DNA of 64,000 nucleotides from SOIA01 sp964348015 (GTDB lineage Bacteria > Acidobacteriota > Aminicenantia > Aminicenantales > Aminicenantaceae). The notes below the pieces were generated by a model. The model was given only the letters and a program-made list of their open reading frames with translations. It did no database searches and was not told where the DNA came from. Where the stretch lies: assembly GCA_964348015.1 (NCBI GenBank), contig CAYGBC010000050.1, positions 62,001 to 126,000 of the forward strand, in the 5' to 3' direction. This document shows positions 33,310-42,154 of this stretch, in pieces. The translations under genes and the position numbers were made by a program. Every line of letters begins with the position of its first letter. The stretch's first letter is position 1.

Positions 33310-34892
33310 AGTGACCGTCTCCTCACATAGACTGTGATTCCGGCGACCAGAACAACAAGCGGGAGAATGATAACGGACACGAAAAAGAGGATTCGCCCCT
33401 GCGTAGCGGTCATTTGGATCGTTTTCAGGAAGGCTGTCCTCGCCTGGATGGAGATCAAGTCGGCTTCTTCAGCGAGCCAGTTGATCGCGTTGAGGAACAG
33501 GTTCCCGTTACCCGAGAGATAGTAATATCTGTTGGCGGCAAAGTCTGAGTCTCCGAATACGGCCAGGCGTCCTTCCTCTTTCGGGCTTTCTTCTTCAGGC
33601 GGAGTCTTTTCCTTCATTTCCTCTTCAGGCTCTGTTGGGTCCTGCGCATCCTCTTCTCTGGGCTCTACGGTCACCACCGCCGCGAGGGATACAGGGCCGG
33701 CGACATCTGTATTTTCGTCAAACGTGACTTCCTGCTCTGTGAGCTGCCGTTCTGACCAGGCGTTCGAGCTTGTTTTGGCCAGTATGGTGGTTGTGACTCC
33801 TTCGGGCTTATCCTCTGTCTCATCCACTGAGCGCGCATACGGGAAGAACGTGGCGAAATTGAATTTGGCAGTGATCGGATGGGGTTCATAGCCGGTCACA
33901 ACGGGCATGAAGTAGTCTCCCCCCATAAGGCGGGAGACAGTGTCCACGATCAAGTCATCCTCAAGCTGAATGCCGTATTCAGCAAGGAAAGCTTTCAATC
34001 CAGGAGCAGTTTCGGGGTCGACCATCCAGAAAACCCGTCCTCCTTCACTAATGAAATTCCGGATGGTTTCCAGTTCGTTGGGCAGGAGGTCTTTCTTCGC
34101 ACCCGGGATGACGAGGACCGAACAGTCTTCCGGAAAATTATCCGCCAAAGCCAGAGTGAGCTTTTTCACTTCATAGGCGAGTTTTTCCAGCTCTTCTTTG
34201 ACGATGGAGTAGCCGATTTGTTCGCTGCTCTCAATGCTTGTCTCTCCGTGCCCTTCGAGAAAATAGAGCACTTTTTTCTTTACTCTGGAGACTTTGACGA
34301 TGGCATTGGTCAGGTCTTCCTCGCTTGTTGTCGTGATACGGCTTTCTTTATCCCCGCTAGCCAGTATGGTGGTTCCGTCAGTCGTAACATCATATCTTTT
34401 GACCAAACCGGGATTCTTGTCGGGATCGATGAACTCGTACTTGATCCTCTTGGAATGGTAGGCATAGTTTTGAAGAAGGTTTTCCATTTTGCCCTTGTTG
34501 AAATTCCCTTCCAGGAAGAAACACCGGATGTTCACCTGCTCTTTGAGGTTTTTAAGAACCTGTACGGATTGGTCCGACAGGCTGTGGAGTTTGGCTTCTG
34601 TGAAATCGAACCGGTGATGATGCCTGGCGAAGAAATAATTGAAGAGAATCAGGATGCCCAATACGAGGACCACGACCACCAACATGTTGCCCGAATAAAT
34701 GAAGGACCGGCGTTTAAAGCCTTCTTTGAGAGAGGAGAGATTGATGACGATGTAGAATATCAAAGCCGCGATTCCGATGACTCCGAGAATGAGGGCAATC
34801 GTTTTCCTGTGCGGCCAGATTCTCCAGGAAACCAGAGCGAAAAATATCAGAGCTAAGGCGATATAGTTCAGGTTGTGTTTAATTTTTTCCAT
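33306..34892 (-). CDS. GldG-like ABC transporter auxiliary protein
   Basis: A 528-residue protein with three membrane helices near the N-terminus (to about residue 90), a large exported domain, and a C-terminal helix (VSVIILPLVVLVAGITVYVR) ending in basic residues. The motifs HSLSDQSVQVLKNLKEQVN, YEFIDPDKNPGLVKRY, LTNAIVKVSR, LEGHGE and GGRVFWMVDPE are those of the GldG / ABC-type uncharacterised transport family. A GTG at 34904 would add four residues, but GGAGGTAAGA immediately before the ATG at 34892 favours that start. It begins two bases after the permease stop. An acidic PEEEMKEKTPPEEESPKEE stretch interrupts the domain near residue 430. Confidence 0.8.
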   Translation of the reverse strand: MEKIKHNLNYIALALIFFALVSWRIWPHRKTIALILGVIGIAALIFYIVINLSSLKEGFKRRSFIYSGNMLVVVVLVLGILILFNYFFARHHHRFDFTEAKLHSLSDQSVQVLKNLKEQVNIRCFFLEGNFNKGKMENLLQNYAYHSKRIKYEFIDPDKNPGLVKRYDVTTDGTTILASGDKESRITTTSEEDLTNAIVKVSRVKKKVLYFLEGHGETSIESSEQIGYSIVKEELEKLAYEVKKLTLALADNFPEDCSVLVIPGAKKDLLPNELETIRNFISEGGRVFWMVDPETAPGLKAFLAEYGIQLEDDLIVDTVSRLMGGDYFMPVVTGYEPHPITAKFNFATFFPYARSVDETEDKPEGVTTTILAKTSSNAWSERQLTEQEVTFDENTDVAGPVSLAAVVTVEPREEDAQDPTEPEEEMKEKTPPEEESPKEEGRLAVFGDSDFAANRYYYLSGNGNLFLNAINWLAEEADLISIQARTAFLKTIQMTATQGRILFFVSVIILPLVVLVAGITVYVRRRSL

Positions 34893-34894
34893 TC

Positions 34895-35662
34895 TTACCT
34901 CCACCTTCGGGACTGAATCACTGAATGTGTGAGAAAAAGACCGAGAAATATAAAACTGAGATAGTAAACGAGGTCTGTGGTATCCAGGATTCCGCGTGTC
35001 AGGTCGTCAAAATGCTGGAAGAAGGAGAGGTAATTAAGGACATCTTCCCACATTCCGCTCGCCGAGCCTGCCGCCCAGTTCAGTATCCAGAAAAGAAGAA
35101 GAACGCCGAAGGTCAGCATGGCGGCCACAACCTGGCTTTCTGTCACGGAAGAGAAAAATATTCCGATGGCCAGGAACGCAGCGCCCATCAGAAACAATCC
35201 CAGATATCCATTCAGGATGGGAGCGAGTTCAGGGTTTCCGTAAGCAAACGTGAAGATCGAGAGGATTCCGGTCAACAGCAGCATCACCAAAAGCACAAAA
35301 AGGGCGGCCAAATATTTTCCCAGAATGATCTGACTGACGGAAAGTGGGGAGGTGAACAGCAGCTCATCTGTCTGCCTTTTTTTCTCTTCAGCGAAAAGCC
35401 GCATGGTGAGGAGCGGGATCGCGAATAATAGGATAATGCTGATGTTGTGAAAAAGAGGAGAGTAGACCATTTGATTGATGTTGAGCTGCTGGATCGCTTC
35501 CGGATATCTTGAAGCCTGCATGGAATAGGAATTGAACCACCAGATCAAGCTGTAGAAGAAGAATCCTGTCACCACCAGGAACACAAAGGTAACCACATAG
35601 GCGATCGGAGATGTGAAATAGGTATTAATTTCTCTTTTGCATATGGCCCATATATTTTTCAT
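34895..35662 (-). CDS. ABC transporter permease, GldF-like
   Basis: A 255-residue integral membrane protein with six hydrophobic segments. CKREINTYFTSPIAYVV at the N-terminus and LFAEEKKRQTDELLFTSPLS after the second helix are typical of the ABC-2 / GldF-like permeases. It forms the membrane channel for the ATPase encoded immediately upstream (35659-36585), whose stop overlaps its start by four bases, and it is followed by the GldG-like subunit two bases later. Gld naming reflects similarity only; nothing here shows gliding motility. Confidence 0.8.
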   Translation of the reverse strand: MKNIWAICKREINTYFTSPIAYVVTFVFLVVTGFFFYSLIWWFNSYSMQASRYPEAIQQLNINQMVYSPLFHNISIILLFAIPLLTMRLFAEEKKRQTDELLFTSPLSVSQIILGKYLAALFVLLVMLLLTGILSIFTFAYGNPELAPILNGYLGLFLMGAAFLAIGIFFSSVTESQVVAAMLTFGVLLLFWILNWAAGSASGMWEDVLNYLSFFQHFDDLTRGILDTTDLVYYLSFIFLGLFLTHSVIQSRRWR

Positions 35663-36585
35663 TGCTCCACACCTCCCGAGATAACGCTGAGATACAGGTC
35701 TTCGATGTCCATCCCCAGAGGTTTCATTTCGAGTAATCCCAGATCTTTTTCCACGACGAGCCTTGTGATGTCATCCCTTAAATCTTTCCCTTTGCTCCAT
35801 TCCACAGTCATCTCATCTTCTTTCTGAGATATCTTTGCGACTCCAGGGATTTTCCCGAACAGGGAAGAGACCTCCTTTCCGTGCTTTTTAAGCTTCAGGA
35901 CAACGCCTTCTTTTTCTTTGAAGGAGGTGGTAAGGTCTTCCAGTGATCCCGAGGCCATGAGGTTTCCTTCATTGATGATGACCGCCCCATCACATGTTTG
36001 AGTCATTTCTGCCAAAATATGGGTGGACAGGAGTATGGTTCGGTCTCCTTTGAGAGACCTGATCAGCTGTCTGATCTCGATGATCTGGGCCGGGTCCAGA
36101 CCGATGGTTGGCTCATCCAGAATCAGTACCTGGGGATCATGGATGAGAGCCTGAGCGATTCCCACCCGCTGTTTAAAACCTCGAGAGATGTTTTTGATGA
36201 GTCTTCCCCGAACCTGTTCCAGACCGCTGATCGCGATGGACTTTTCTACAGCTTCCTGCCTTTGAGACGAAGGGATTTGTTTGATCTCTCCGACAAAGTT
36301 CAGGAAGGAGTGCACAGTCATTTCTGGATACAGAGGAAGCACTTCTGGGAGATAGCCGATAGTTTTTTTGAGTTCGTTGGGCTGTTCAAAGACATCGAAT
36401 CCTGCCACCGAGGCCTTTCCGTCTGTGGCGGGGAGGTATCCCGTGAGGATTCTCATGGTCGTTGTCTTTCCAGCAGCGTTCGGACCGAGAAGCCCCCAGA
36501 TTTCCCCTTTTTCCACCTTGAAGCTCAGGTCCTTGACGGCCAGCAATTCGCCATATTTTTTGGACAGGTTCTCAACTTCAATCAT
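35659..36585 (-). CDS. ABC transporter ATP-binding protein, GldA-like
   Basis: A 308-residue ATPase with Walker A GPNAAGKTTTM near residue 35, a Q-loop in GYLPEVLPLYPEM, the signature NISRGFKQRVGIAQAL (a variant of LSGGQ), Walker B VLILDEPTIGLDP, and the H-loop histidine in STHIL. The C-terminal 90 residues form the accessory domain usual in drug- or gliding-type exporters. It is the first gene of the operon with GldF-, GldG- and DUF4340-type partners. AAAGGAGG lies ten bases before the ATG, and a good promoter is at 36627-36655. Confidence 0.9.
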   Translation of the reverse strand: MIEVENLSKKYGELLAVKDLSFKVEKGEIWGLLGPNAAGKTTTMRILTGYLPATDGKASVAGFDVFEQPNELKKTIGYLPEVLPLYPEMTVHSFLNFVGEIKQIPSSQRQEAVEKSIAISGLEQVRGRLIKNISRGFKQRVGIAQALIHDPQVLILDEPTIGLDPAQIIEIRQLIRSLKGDRTILLSTHILAEMTQTCDGAVIINEGNLMASGSLEDLTTSFKEKEGVVLKLKKHGKEVSSLFGKIPGVAKISQKEDEMTVEWSKGKDLRDDITRLVVEKDLGLLEMKPLGMDIEDLYLSVISGGVEQ

Positions 36586-36626
36586 ATTTCATCATCCTCC
36601 TTTGTTTGAGAGGTTTGAGAATTGGA

Positions 36627-36655
36627 ATTATAAAATCTATTTTAATACCTGTTAA
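36627..36655 (-). promoter_or_regulatory. Sigma70-like promoter for the Gld-like ABC operon
   Basis: TTAACA (36655-36650), a 17-base spacer and a perfect TATAAT (36632-36627) on the minus strand, about 35 bases upstream of the probable leader and 42 bases before the ATG at 36585. Confidence 0.6.
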
Positions 36656-36675
36656 ATACTTGCCTTATCTCTCTT

Positions 36676-36858
36676 TTATGAGATTGCCACGTCATTTCAT
36701 TCCTCGCAATGACACCTCTAATTTTTCCCATTTTTCTTATGAGATTGCCACGTCATTTCATTCCTCGCAATGACAATTGTGCAAGATTGTCAAGCTGCGC
36801 TCGCAATGACAAATAATTTTGGATAGTCGCCATTTTTCGCTTCATTCGCGATGACATC
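36676..36858. repeat. Cluster of dispersed GAGATTGCC elements, including an exact 39-base direct repeat
   Basis: Bases 36676-36714 and 36737-36775 are identical over 39 bases (TTATGAGATTGCC...CTCGCAATGACA). A third, altered copy follows at about 36779-36811 and a fourth, more degenerate one at about 36827-36858, each ending in CGCAATGACA or CGCGATGACA. They fill the interval between the ABC operon promoter and the 3' end of argS. Compared with the 17786 and 40067 copies, the outer sequences are conserved while the middle differs. Confidence 0.75.
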
Positions 36859-36891
36859 ATACCATTATCGTTTTATTTATTTTTAACTCCA

Positions 36892-38829
36892 TTACATCAG
36901 CTCAGGTTGCGGGATGCCCATCAGAGACAGTGCCTGCCGGAGCACTTCTTTGATGGTAAAGATCGTCAGGATACGGATGTTTTTCACGTCTGTGTTTTTC
37001 TCGGCCAGAATCGAATATTGATGATAATAGGCATTGAACTTCTGCGAGAGATTGAAAGTGTACTTGGCCAGATGAGAGAATTCCAGAGAGCGGATGGAAT
37101 GGAGAACTTCCTCTTCAAACTGTGAAGCATAAAAAACAACATCCCAGAAATCCGTCAGTTCTTTTTCAGGCAGCTTCTCCAGAGGAATCTCCTCGGCGGA
37201 AAGGAGAGCCTGAAGGTCTTTGTCCTCAAAGCCTTCTCTTTCTTTCAGCTTGCGGAATATGCTGTTGATCCGCACGAGTGTGTACTGGAGATAGGGGCCT
37301 GTCTCGCCTTCAAAATTCAAGGCTTCTTCGAAGTCAAAGACGATTAGAGAATTTCGGGCAAACTTGAGCATGAAATACCGCAGAGCGCCGACCGAGATGT
37401 TCTGGGCGGTTTTCTTTTTGAGGTCTGTGGAGAGTTCCGGGTTTCTCTTCCCGACTTCCGCCAGAGCCTTTTCTTCGAGCCTGTCCAGGAGGTCATCCGC
37501 CTTAACACCTAAGCCTTTTCGCCCGGAGACTTCGAGAAAGTCCTTGTCCTGGTCATCTTTGGAAATGCTCAGGTCGAGCTCTTTCAGGCTTTTGGGGGAA
37601 AGACCCACCATCTCGTAAAAGAAATGAATGGACTTTTCGGCTTGAGCCAGATACTTCAGGGATTTGAGTCCCTGGACCACGACTTTCTGCAGGTAAGCCT
37701 GCCTGGAGTCGATGACATTGTACACTTGGCTTCCTCTTCCGAACTCGGGAGCCTTGTGCTTGGAAGCGTCGGTCGAAATCCAGATAGTTTTTCCGTTCTC
37801 TTCGATGAAAGGCTCGTAATAAAAATCCTTTTCCAAAAGCCCAAATTTCCAGAGCTGATAAGCGATATCCTTCCCGACATAAGTGACGGTTCCGTCGGAG
37901 CGGACGATAATTTTCTCTTTCTCGGCTTCTTCTGCGAGCCGCATCACCCAGCAGTCTTTGTTGACCCCATCTGTGATAAAATCAATTGCCTTTTTTTCCT
38001 TCAACAGCGAGAAAGCTTTTTCCCAGAACTTGAGTTGGAGGATCGTGCTTTCACACGGAAGCATATCATACGTCACTCCTATTCGGCGCATGGTCTGGAG
38101 ATGGGCTCTGATGATCTGACGGGATACATAAAATCCTATCTCGTACTCCGGGTTTTCACCCCCTTCGATTTTTTTCAGAATCTCAGACCGCCTGTGTTCG
38201 GCATCGGCGTGGCTTTCGAAATATGCGGAAACCCGGGCATAAAGATCCCAGCAGTAGTAGTCGAATTTGTCCTGAATTTTTTTGATCTGAGAGAGGTTCT
38301 TCTTTTCCAGGTCCATGAACCCGAAAACGACATCTGCTACCTGAACTCCCGTGTCGTCGATATAGTTCTGGACCTCGACGGTTTCTCCCTTGTACATCTG
38401 GCACCGGGCCAGAGTGTCTCCGAGGCAGGCATTCCTTAAATGTCCGATGTGAGCGGCCTTGTTGGGATTGATGTTGGTGTGCTCGATTATGATTTTTTTC
38501 TCTTCTGGAGAAAGTTCAGTTTGGCCAAGTGCATGGAGCTGGCGCCAGAAGAAATTCTTCTTATCCAAAAAAAGATTGATGTACCCGGCTCCTGCGGCTT
38601 CAACCTTTTCAACTCCCTGAATGGACGAGAGGAGCGGAATGATCTCCAGCGTCAGTTCTCTTGGCTGTCTTTTTAATTTTTTGGCGAGCTGGAAGGGGAA
38701 AGCCAGGGCGAGGTCGCCGAACTTCTGCTGGGGAGAATAGCCGATTTCAAGCGTGGATGGCTCGAGAGGATAGCGGCCTTTAATCCTTGCGAGTATTTTT
38801 TCTTTTAAGTAACTCTTATATTTGAGCAT
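36892..38829 (-). CDS. argS: Arginyl-tRNA synthetase
   Basis: A 645-residue class I synthetase that charges tRNA-Arg. The N-terminal Add-1 domain occupies about residues 1-100. The HIGH motif appears in INPNKAAHIGHLRNACLGD, and VSGRKGLGVKADDLLD stands where ArgS proteins carry their atypical KMSKS loop. The C-terminal anticodon-binding domain (DALR) starts near 520 and ends ALSLMGIPQPELM. Full length for the family. A promoter at 38842-38869 ends twelve bases before the ATG, leaving about five bases of leader and no ribosome site. It is divergent from the glycine cleavage cluster. Confidence 0.95.
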   Translation of the reverse strand: MLKYKSYLKEKILARIKGRYPLEPSTLEIGYSPQQKFGDLALAFPFQLAKKLKRQPRELTLEIIPLLSSIQGVEKVEAAGAGYINLFLDKKNFFWRQLHALGQTELSPEEKKIIIEHTNINPNKAAHIGHLRNACLGDTLARCQMYKGETVEVQNYIDDTGVQVADVVFGFMDLEKKNLSQIKKIQDKFDYYCWDLYARVSAYFESHADAEHRRSEILKKIEGGENPEYEIGFYVSRQIIRAHLQTMRRIGVTYDMLPCESTILQLKFWEKAFSLLKEKKAIDFITDGVNKDCWVMRLAEEAEKEKIIVRSDGTVTYVGKDIAYQLWKFGLLEKDFYYEPFIEENGKTIWISTDASKHKAPEFGRGSQVYNVIDSRQAYLQKVVVQGLKSLKYLAQAEKSIHFFYEMVGLSPKSLKELDLSISKDDQDKDFLEVSGRKGLGVKADDLLDRLEEKALAEVGKRNPELSTDLKKKTAQNISVGALRYFMLKFARNSLIVFDFEEALNFEGETGPYLQYTLVRINSIFRKLKEREGFEDKDLQALLSAEEIPLEKLPEKELTDFWDVVFYASQFEEEVLHSIRSLEFSHLAKYTFNLSQKFNAYYHQYSILAEKNTDVKNIRILTIFTIKEVLRQALSLMGIPQPELM

Positions 38830-38841
38830 GGCTGGCTTTTA

Positions 38842-38869
38842 ATTATAGCAGATTCGTAGGGAGGGACAA
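38842..38869 (-). promoter_or_regulatory. Sigma70-like promoter for argS
   Basis: TTGTCC (38869-38864), a 16-base spacer and a perfect TATAAT (38847-38842) on the minus strand, twelve bases before the ATG. Confidence 0.6.
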
Positions 38870-38939
38870 GACTCAAGATGGTTTTTCTTGCATCAAAAAA
38901 AATTATATGGTAGTTAATAATTTCCCCATCGCGGAGACC

Positions 38940-40043
38940 ATGAAAAAGACTCGCTTGAATTCTTCCCACAAAAGACTTGGCGGCAGGATGATCGAGTTTT
39001 TTGGGTGGGAAATGCCGGTTGAATTTAGCGGTGTTATCCAAGAGCACATGGCCGTTCGCCAAAAAGCCGGGCTGTTTGATGTGAGCCATATGGGAGAGAT
39101 TATCATTTCAGGGAACCAGGCCATCGATTTTGTACAGCACCTCACTCCCAACGATGCGGCTCGGCTGACTCCGGGCAAAGCGCAGTACTCGGCTTTGACC
39201 ACCCCTGAGGGAACATTTGTGGATGACCTTCTCGTGTACTGTCTGAGCCCGTCCGAATATCTTCTGGTGGTGAATGCCGCAAATTCGGATAAGGACTACG
39301 AATGGATTCTCAGCCATCAGAAAGGTTTTGATGTGAACGCGGAAAACAAGAGTGATGATTACACCCAGATGGCTCTTCAAGGTCCCAAAGCGTTGGAAAT
39401 TCTTCAGCCCTTGGTCGGGATCGATCTTGAGGAATTGAGTGCATTCGAATTTAATTTGGCGAAAATCAAAGAGGAGAAAGTCCTGATTTCTCGGACTGGG
39501 TACACCGGAGAAGATGGTGTGGAGATATACACTTTATCACCGAGCCCGGAGAAGATCTGGGAAGTGATTCTGGAAAAAGGCCAAGACTGTGGCATCCTCC
39601 CGGTGGGGCTTGGCGCGCGAGACACGCTCCGTTTAGAAGCCAAGCTCATGCTCTACGGAAACGATATCGATGAGACCACTACAGTCCTGGAGGCCGGTCT
39701 GGGCTGGCTCGTGAAGTTCAAAAAGGGGGAGTTTTTAGGTCGGGATGCTCTCCTCAAACAGAGAGAGGAAGGGATTAAAAGAAAAATAGTCGGTTTCGAA
39801 CTGGAGGGGAGGGGAATTGCAAGGTCTCATTACCCGGTCTTTGTGAATGGGGAAGAAGTCTCTAAAGTGACGTCAGGTTCCTTTTCTCCCTATTTAAAAA
39901 GGGCCATCGGATTGACCTATCTGCCAGTAAAATATACAGAGGTCGGGACAGAGTTCGAAGTGGGGATTAGAGACAACAGAATCAAAGCCCGTGTCGTTCC
40001 AACGCCTTTCTACAAAAGAGGCGAAACAGAGCCCGGTGTTTGA
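38940..40043 (+). CDS. gcvT: Glycine cleavage system T protein (aminomethyltransferase)
   Basis: A 367-residue protein that transfers the aminomethyl carbon from the lipoyl arm of GcvH to tetrahydrofolate. It shows MIEFFGWEMPVEFSGVIQEH, GLFDVSHMGEI, NDAARLTPGKAQYSAL and the later GARDTLRLEAKLMLYGNDI, all standard GcvT segments, and the C-terminal barrel with GRGIARSHYPV. A frame with eleven more codons exists, but GCGGAGACC directly before the ATG at 38940 and the family's usual N-terminus favour this start. It is the first gene of the gcv-glyQS cluster. Confidence 0.95.
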   Translation: MKKTRLNSSHKRLGGRMIEFFGWEMPVEFSGVIQEHMAVRQKAGLFDVSHMGEIIISGNQAIDFVQHLTPNDAARLTPGKAQYSALTTPEGTFVDDLLVYCLSPSEYLLVVNAANSDKDYEWILSHQKGFDVNAENKSDDYTQMALQGPKALEILQPLVGIDLEELSAFEFNLAKIKEEKVLISRTGYTGEDGVEIYTLSPSPEKIWEVILEKGQDCGILPVGLGARDTLRLEAKLMLYGNDIDETTTVLEAGLGWLVKFKKGEFLGRDALLKQREEGIKRKIVGFELEGRGIARSHYPVFVNGEEVSKVTSGSFSPYLKRAIGLTYLPVKYTEVGTEFEVGIRDNRIKARVVPTPFYKRGETEPGV

Positions 40044-40066
40044 TTTATTGAGATAAATCTGTGCAT

Positions 40067-40092
40067 GAGATTGCCGCGCAAGCTCGCAATGA
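40067..40092 (+). repeat. Dispersed GAGATTGCC element, single copy
   Basis: Twenty-six bases identical to the 17786 arm (GAGATTGCCGCGCAAGCTCG then CAATGA), lying 24 bases after the gcvT stop. The interval 40044-40367 also holds a 7-base-pair AT hairpin overlapping the gcvT stop (40042-40059), with no T tract, and the gcvH promoter; no gene or riboswitch was seen. Confidence 0.75.
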
Positions 40093-40283
40093 AACATTGA
40101 GGGAATTGTTACAGAGTGCATAGGAAAGAATGGTGGTGAGATTCCCGCACTTTGTTTGCCATGGCACATATCTCTGATGGATGTGCAGTGCATGCACTGT
40201 CAGATTGATGAAGTTGCCAAACAGATAGGGCCTCAGATTCTGAGTGGATGCGGGACGGATTTCCCATTCAGGTTGAATTTGTG

Positions 40284-40312
40284 TTGACTAATTGCGAATG
40301 GCTATTTAATAT
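40284..40312 (+). promoter_or_regulatory. Sigma70-like promoter for gcvH and downstream genes
   Basis: TTGACT (40284-40289), a 17-base spacer and TAATAT (40307-40312), giving a leader of about 50 nt. It would separate gcvH-gcvPA-gcvPB-glyQ-glyS from gcvT as a transcript. Confidence 0.6.
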
Positions 40313-40367
40313 TTATGACTTACTCGATACGCCATGCTGATTATTTTCTATGAGTGAGGAGGAAAAA

Positions 40368-40754
40368 ATGTATCCTGATGACTTTTACTATTCGAAGGAC
40401 CACGAATGGATCCAGGTGAAAGGAGACACCGCGACAGTGGGAATAACGGATTTCGCTCAAAAGCAGCTGGGAGATGTCGTCTATGTTGAACTGCCCAAGA
40501 AGGGAGCTCAGTTGGAGTTCCACCAATCCATGGGTGTTGTGGAGTCGGTGAAAGCCGTCTCGGACGTTTATTCTCCCGTTTCTGGAGAAGTGGCTGAGAT
40601 CAACGAAGGATTGAACGATTCGCCGGAAATCGTGAATCAGGATCCTCATGGAAAAGGCTGGTTCATCCGGCTCAAAATAAAGGATGAAACGGAGCTTGAA
40701 AAGTTGATGTCAGCGGATGAATATGAGAAATTTCTGGAGGGAATCGAGGAGTAA
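40368..40754 (+). CDS. gcvH: Glycine cleavage system H protein (lipoyl carrier)
   Basis: A 128-residue protein carrying the lipoyl arm that shuttles the aminomethyl group between GcvP and GcvT. It has YYSKDHEWIQVKGDTATVGI at the start and the lipoylation site VESVKAVSDVYSP with its lysine. An in-frame ATG at 40350 would add six residues (MSEEEK), but GTGAGGAGG lies five bases before the ATG at 40368 and is inside that extension, so 40368 is the better start. It precedes gcvPA by 43 bases. Confidence 0.95.
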   Translation: MYPDDFYYSKDHEWIQVKGDTATVGITDFAQKQLGDVVYVELPKKGAQLEFHQSMGVVESVKAVSDVYSPVSGEVAEINEGLNDSPEIVNQDPHGKGWFIRLKIKDETELEKLMSADEYEKFLEGIEE

Positions 40755-40797
40755 TCCAGATAAAGGCGGATGAAATAAAGCGAGAAACCTTCAGCCC

Positions 40798-42147
40798 ATG
40801 AGTTACATTGCTCTGAGCCGTAAAGACAGAAAAGAGATGATGTCCAAACTCGGCATCTCTTCGGTCGACGAACTTTTCCAGACCATTCCTGGTGATATCA
40901 GGCTGAAAAGGGAGTTGAGCGTGCCCTCTGCTCTGACAGAAATCGAATTGATCCACCGGTTCGAAAAAATCGCTCAACACAACACGTATACAGATTTTCT
41001 TTCATTTTTGGGAGCGGGAGCTTATCCGCATGTGATTCCTTTTGCGGTGGATTATCTGAGTTCCAGAGGAGAGTTCGTCAGTCCCTACACACCTTACCAG
41101 CCTGAAGTCAGCCAGGGAACACTCCAGGTGATTTTTGAGTTCCAGACTCTTATCTGCCAGTTGACGGGTATGGATATCGCAAACGCCTCCCTCTACGACG
41201 GTGCCTCCGGAGCAGCCGAGGCTGTTCTCATGGCCCATCGACTGAAAGGCAAACCGAAGATTTTGATTCCTCAGACTCTCCACCCTCAATACCAAAGAGT
41301 CATCAGAACATACGTGAAAAACCTGGGGATTGAGATCGATGAAATCGCATACGCAGAAACAGGAGAGGTCAACATCCAGGACCTCAAAGATAAACTGGAT
41401 GACAGGACATCCGCTGTTCTCGTCCAGTCCCCCAATTTTTTAGGAGTTATCGAGGACGTTGGAAAGATCTCAGACCTTGCGCATTCAGTCGAATCTCTGG
41501 CCGTAGTCGTGGTTGCCGAGGCCGCCTCGATGGGGATTCTGGAGGCTCCGGGTCGCCTGGGTGCGGATATCGTCACGGGCGAAGGCCAGTCATTCGGGAT
41601 TCCTTTAAGTTTTGGTGGACCTTATCTCGGTTTCATGTCCTGCTCCAAGGAGTATATCCGCCAATTTCCGGGCCGGATTGCCGGGGAAACCAAGGATATC
41701 GACGGCAAGAGAGGATTTGTCTTAACCCTATCCACAAGAGAGCAGCATATTCGGAGAGAACGGGCCACCTCCAACATATGCACCAACCAGGCCTTGTGCG
41801 CGTTGAGAGCCACAATTTTTCTGGAGACTTTGGGCAAAGAAGGCCTTAGAGAACTTGCCGGACAGAACATACAGAAAGCCCACTATGCTTTAGAGCGGCT
41901 CACCCGGATTAATGGAATACAAAGCAAATTCAGTGGGGGTGTATTTAACGAGTTTGTTCTTGAGTTTTCCGGAGATTTGTCCAAGATTGAGAAGGTTCTC
42001 AAGGAAAAAGGGATCGTCGCGGGCGTTTCCCTCGGTGAGTTTTTCCCGGGTCTTGAGAATTGTCTTCTTGTGTGTGTCACCGAGCTTCACACAAAGGAAG
42101 AGATCGACCACTTGGCGGCATGCATGGAAGAGGTTGTATCTGTATAG
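40798..42147 (+). CDS. gcvPA: Glycine dehydrogenase (decarboxylating) subunit 1
   Basis: A 449-residue protein forming the N-terminal half of the split P protein, which decarboxylates glycine with pyridoxal phosphate. FLGAGAYPHVIPFAVDYLSS, EFVSPYTPYQPEVSQGTLQV, FEFQTLICQLTGMDIANASLYDG (in part) and RRERATSNICTNQALCALRA are the family's fixed segments. It lacks the PLP lysine, which is in subunit 2, as expected for the two-gene form. Its stop is seven bases before the gcvPB start, so the two subunits should be made together. Confidence 0.95.
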   Translation: MSYIALSRKDRKEMMSKLGISSVDELFQTIPGDIRLKRELSVPSALTEIELIHRFEKIAQHNTYTDFLSFLGAGAYPHVIPFAVDYLSSRGEFVSPYTPYQPEVSQGTLQVIFEFQTLICQLTGMDIANASLYDGASGAAEAVLMAHRLKGKPKILIPQTLHPQYQRVIRTYVKNLGIEIDEIAYAETGEVNIQDLKDKLDDRTSAVLVQSPNFLGVIEDVGKISDLAHSVESLAVVVVAEAASMGILEAPGRLGADIVTGEGQSFGIPLSFGGPYLGFMSCSKEYIRQFPGRIAGETKDIDGKRGFVLTLSTREQHIRRERATSNICTNQALCALRATIFLETLGKEGLRELAGQNIQKAHYALERLTRINGIQSKFSGGVFNEFVLEFSGDLSKIEKVLKEKGIVAGVSLGEFFPGLENCLLVCVTELHTKEEIDHLAACMEEVVSV

Positions 42148-42154
42148 AGAGTTC

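Noticed and set aside
40044..40367. Glycine riboswitch before gcvH
   Set aside because: I saw none of the conserved aptamer sequence or tandem arrangement; the gap holds a repeat and a promoter.
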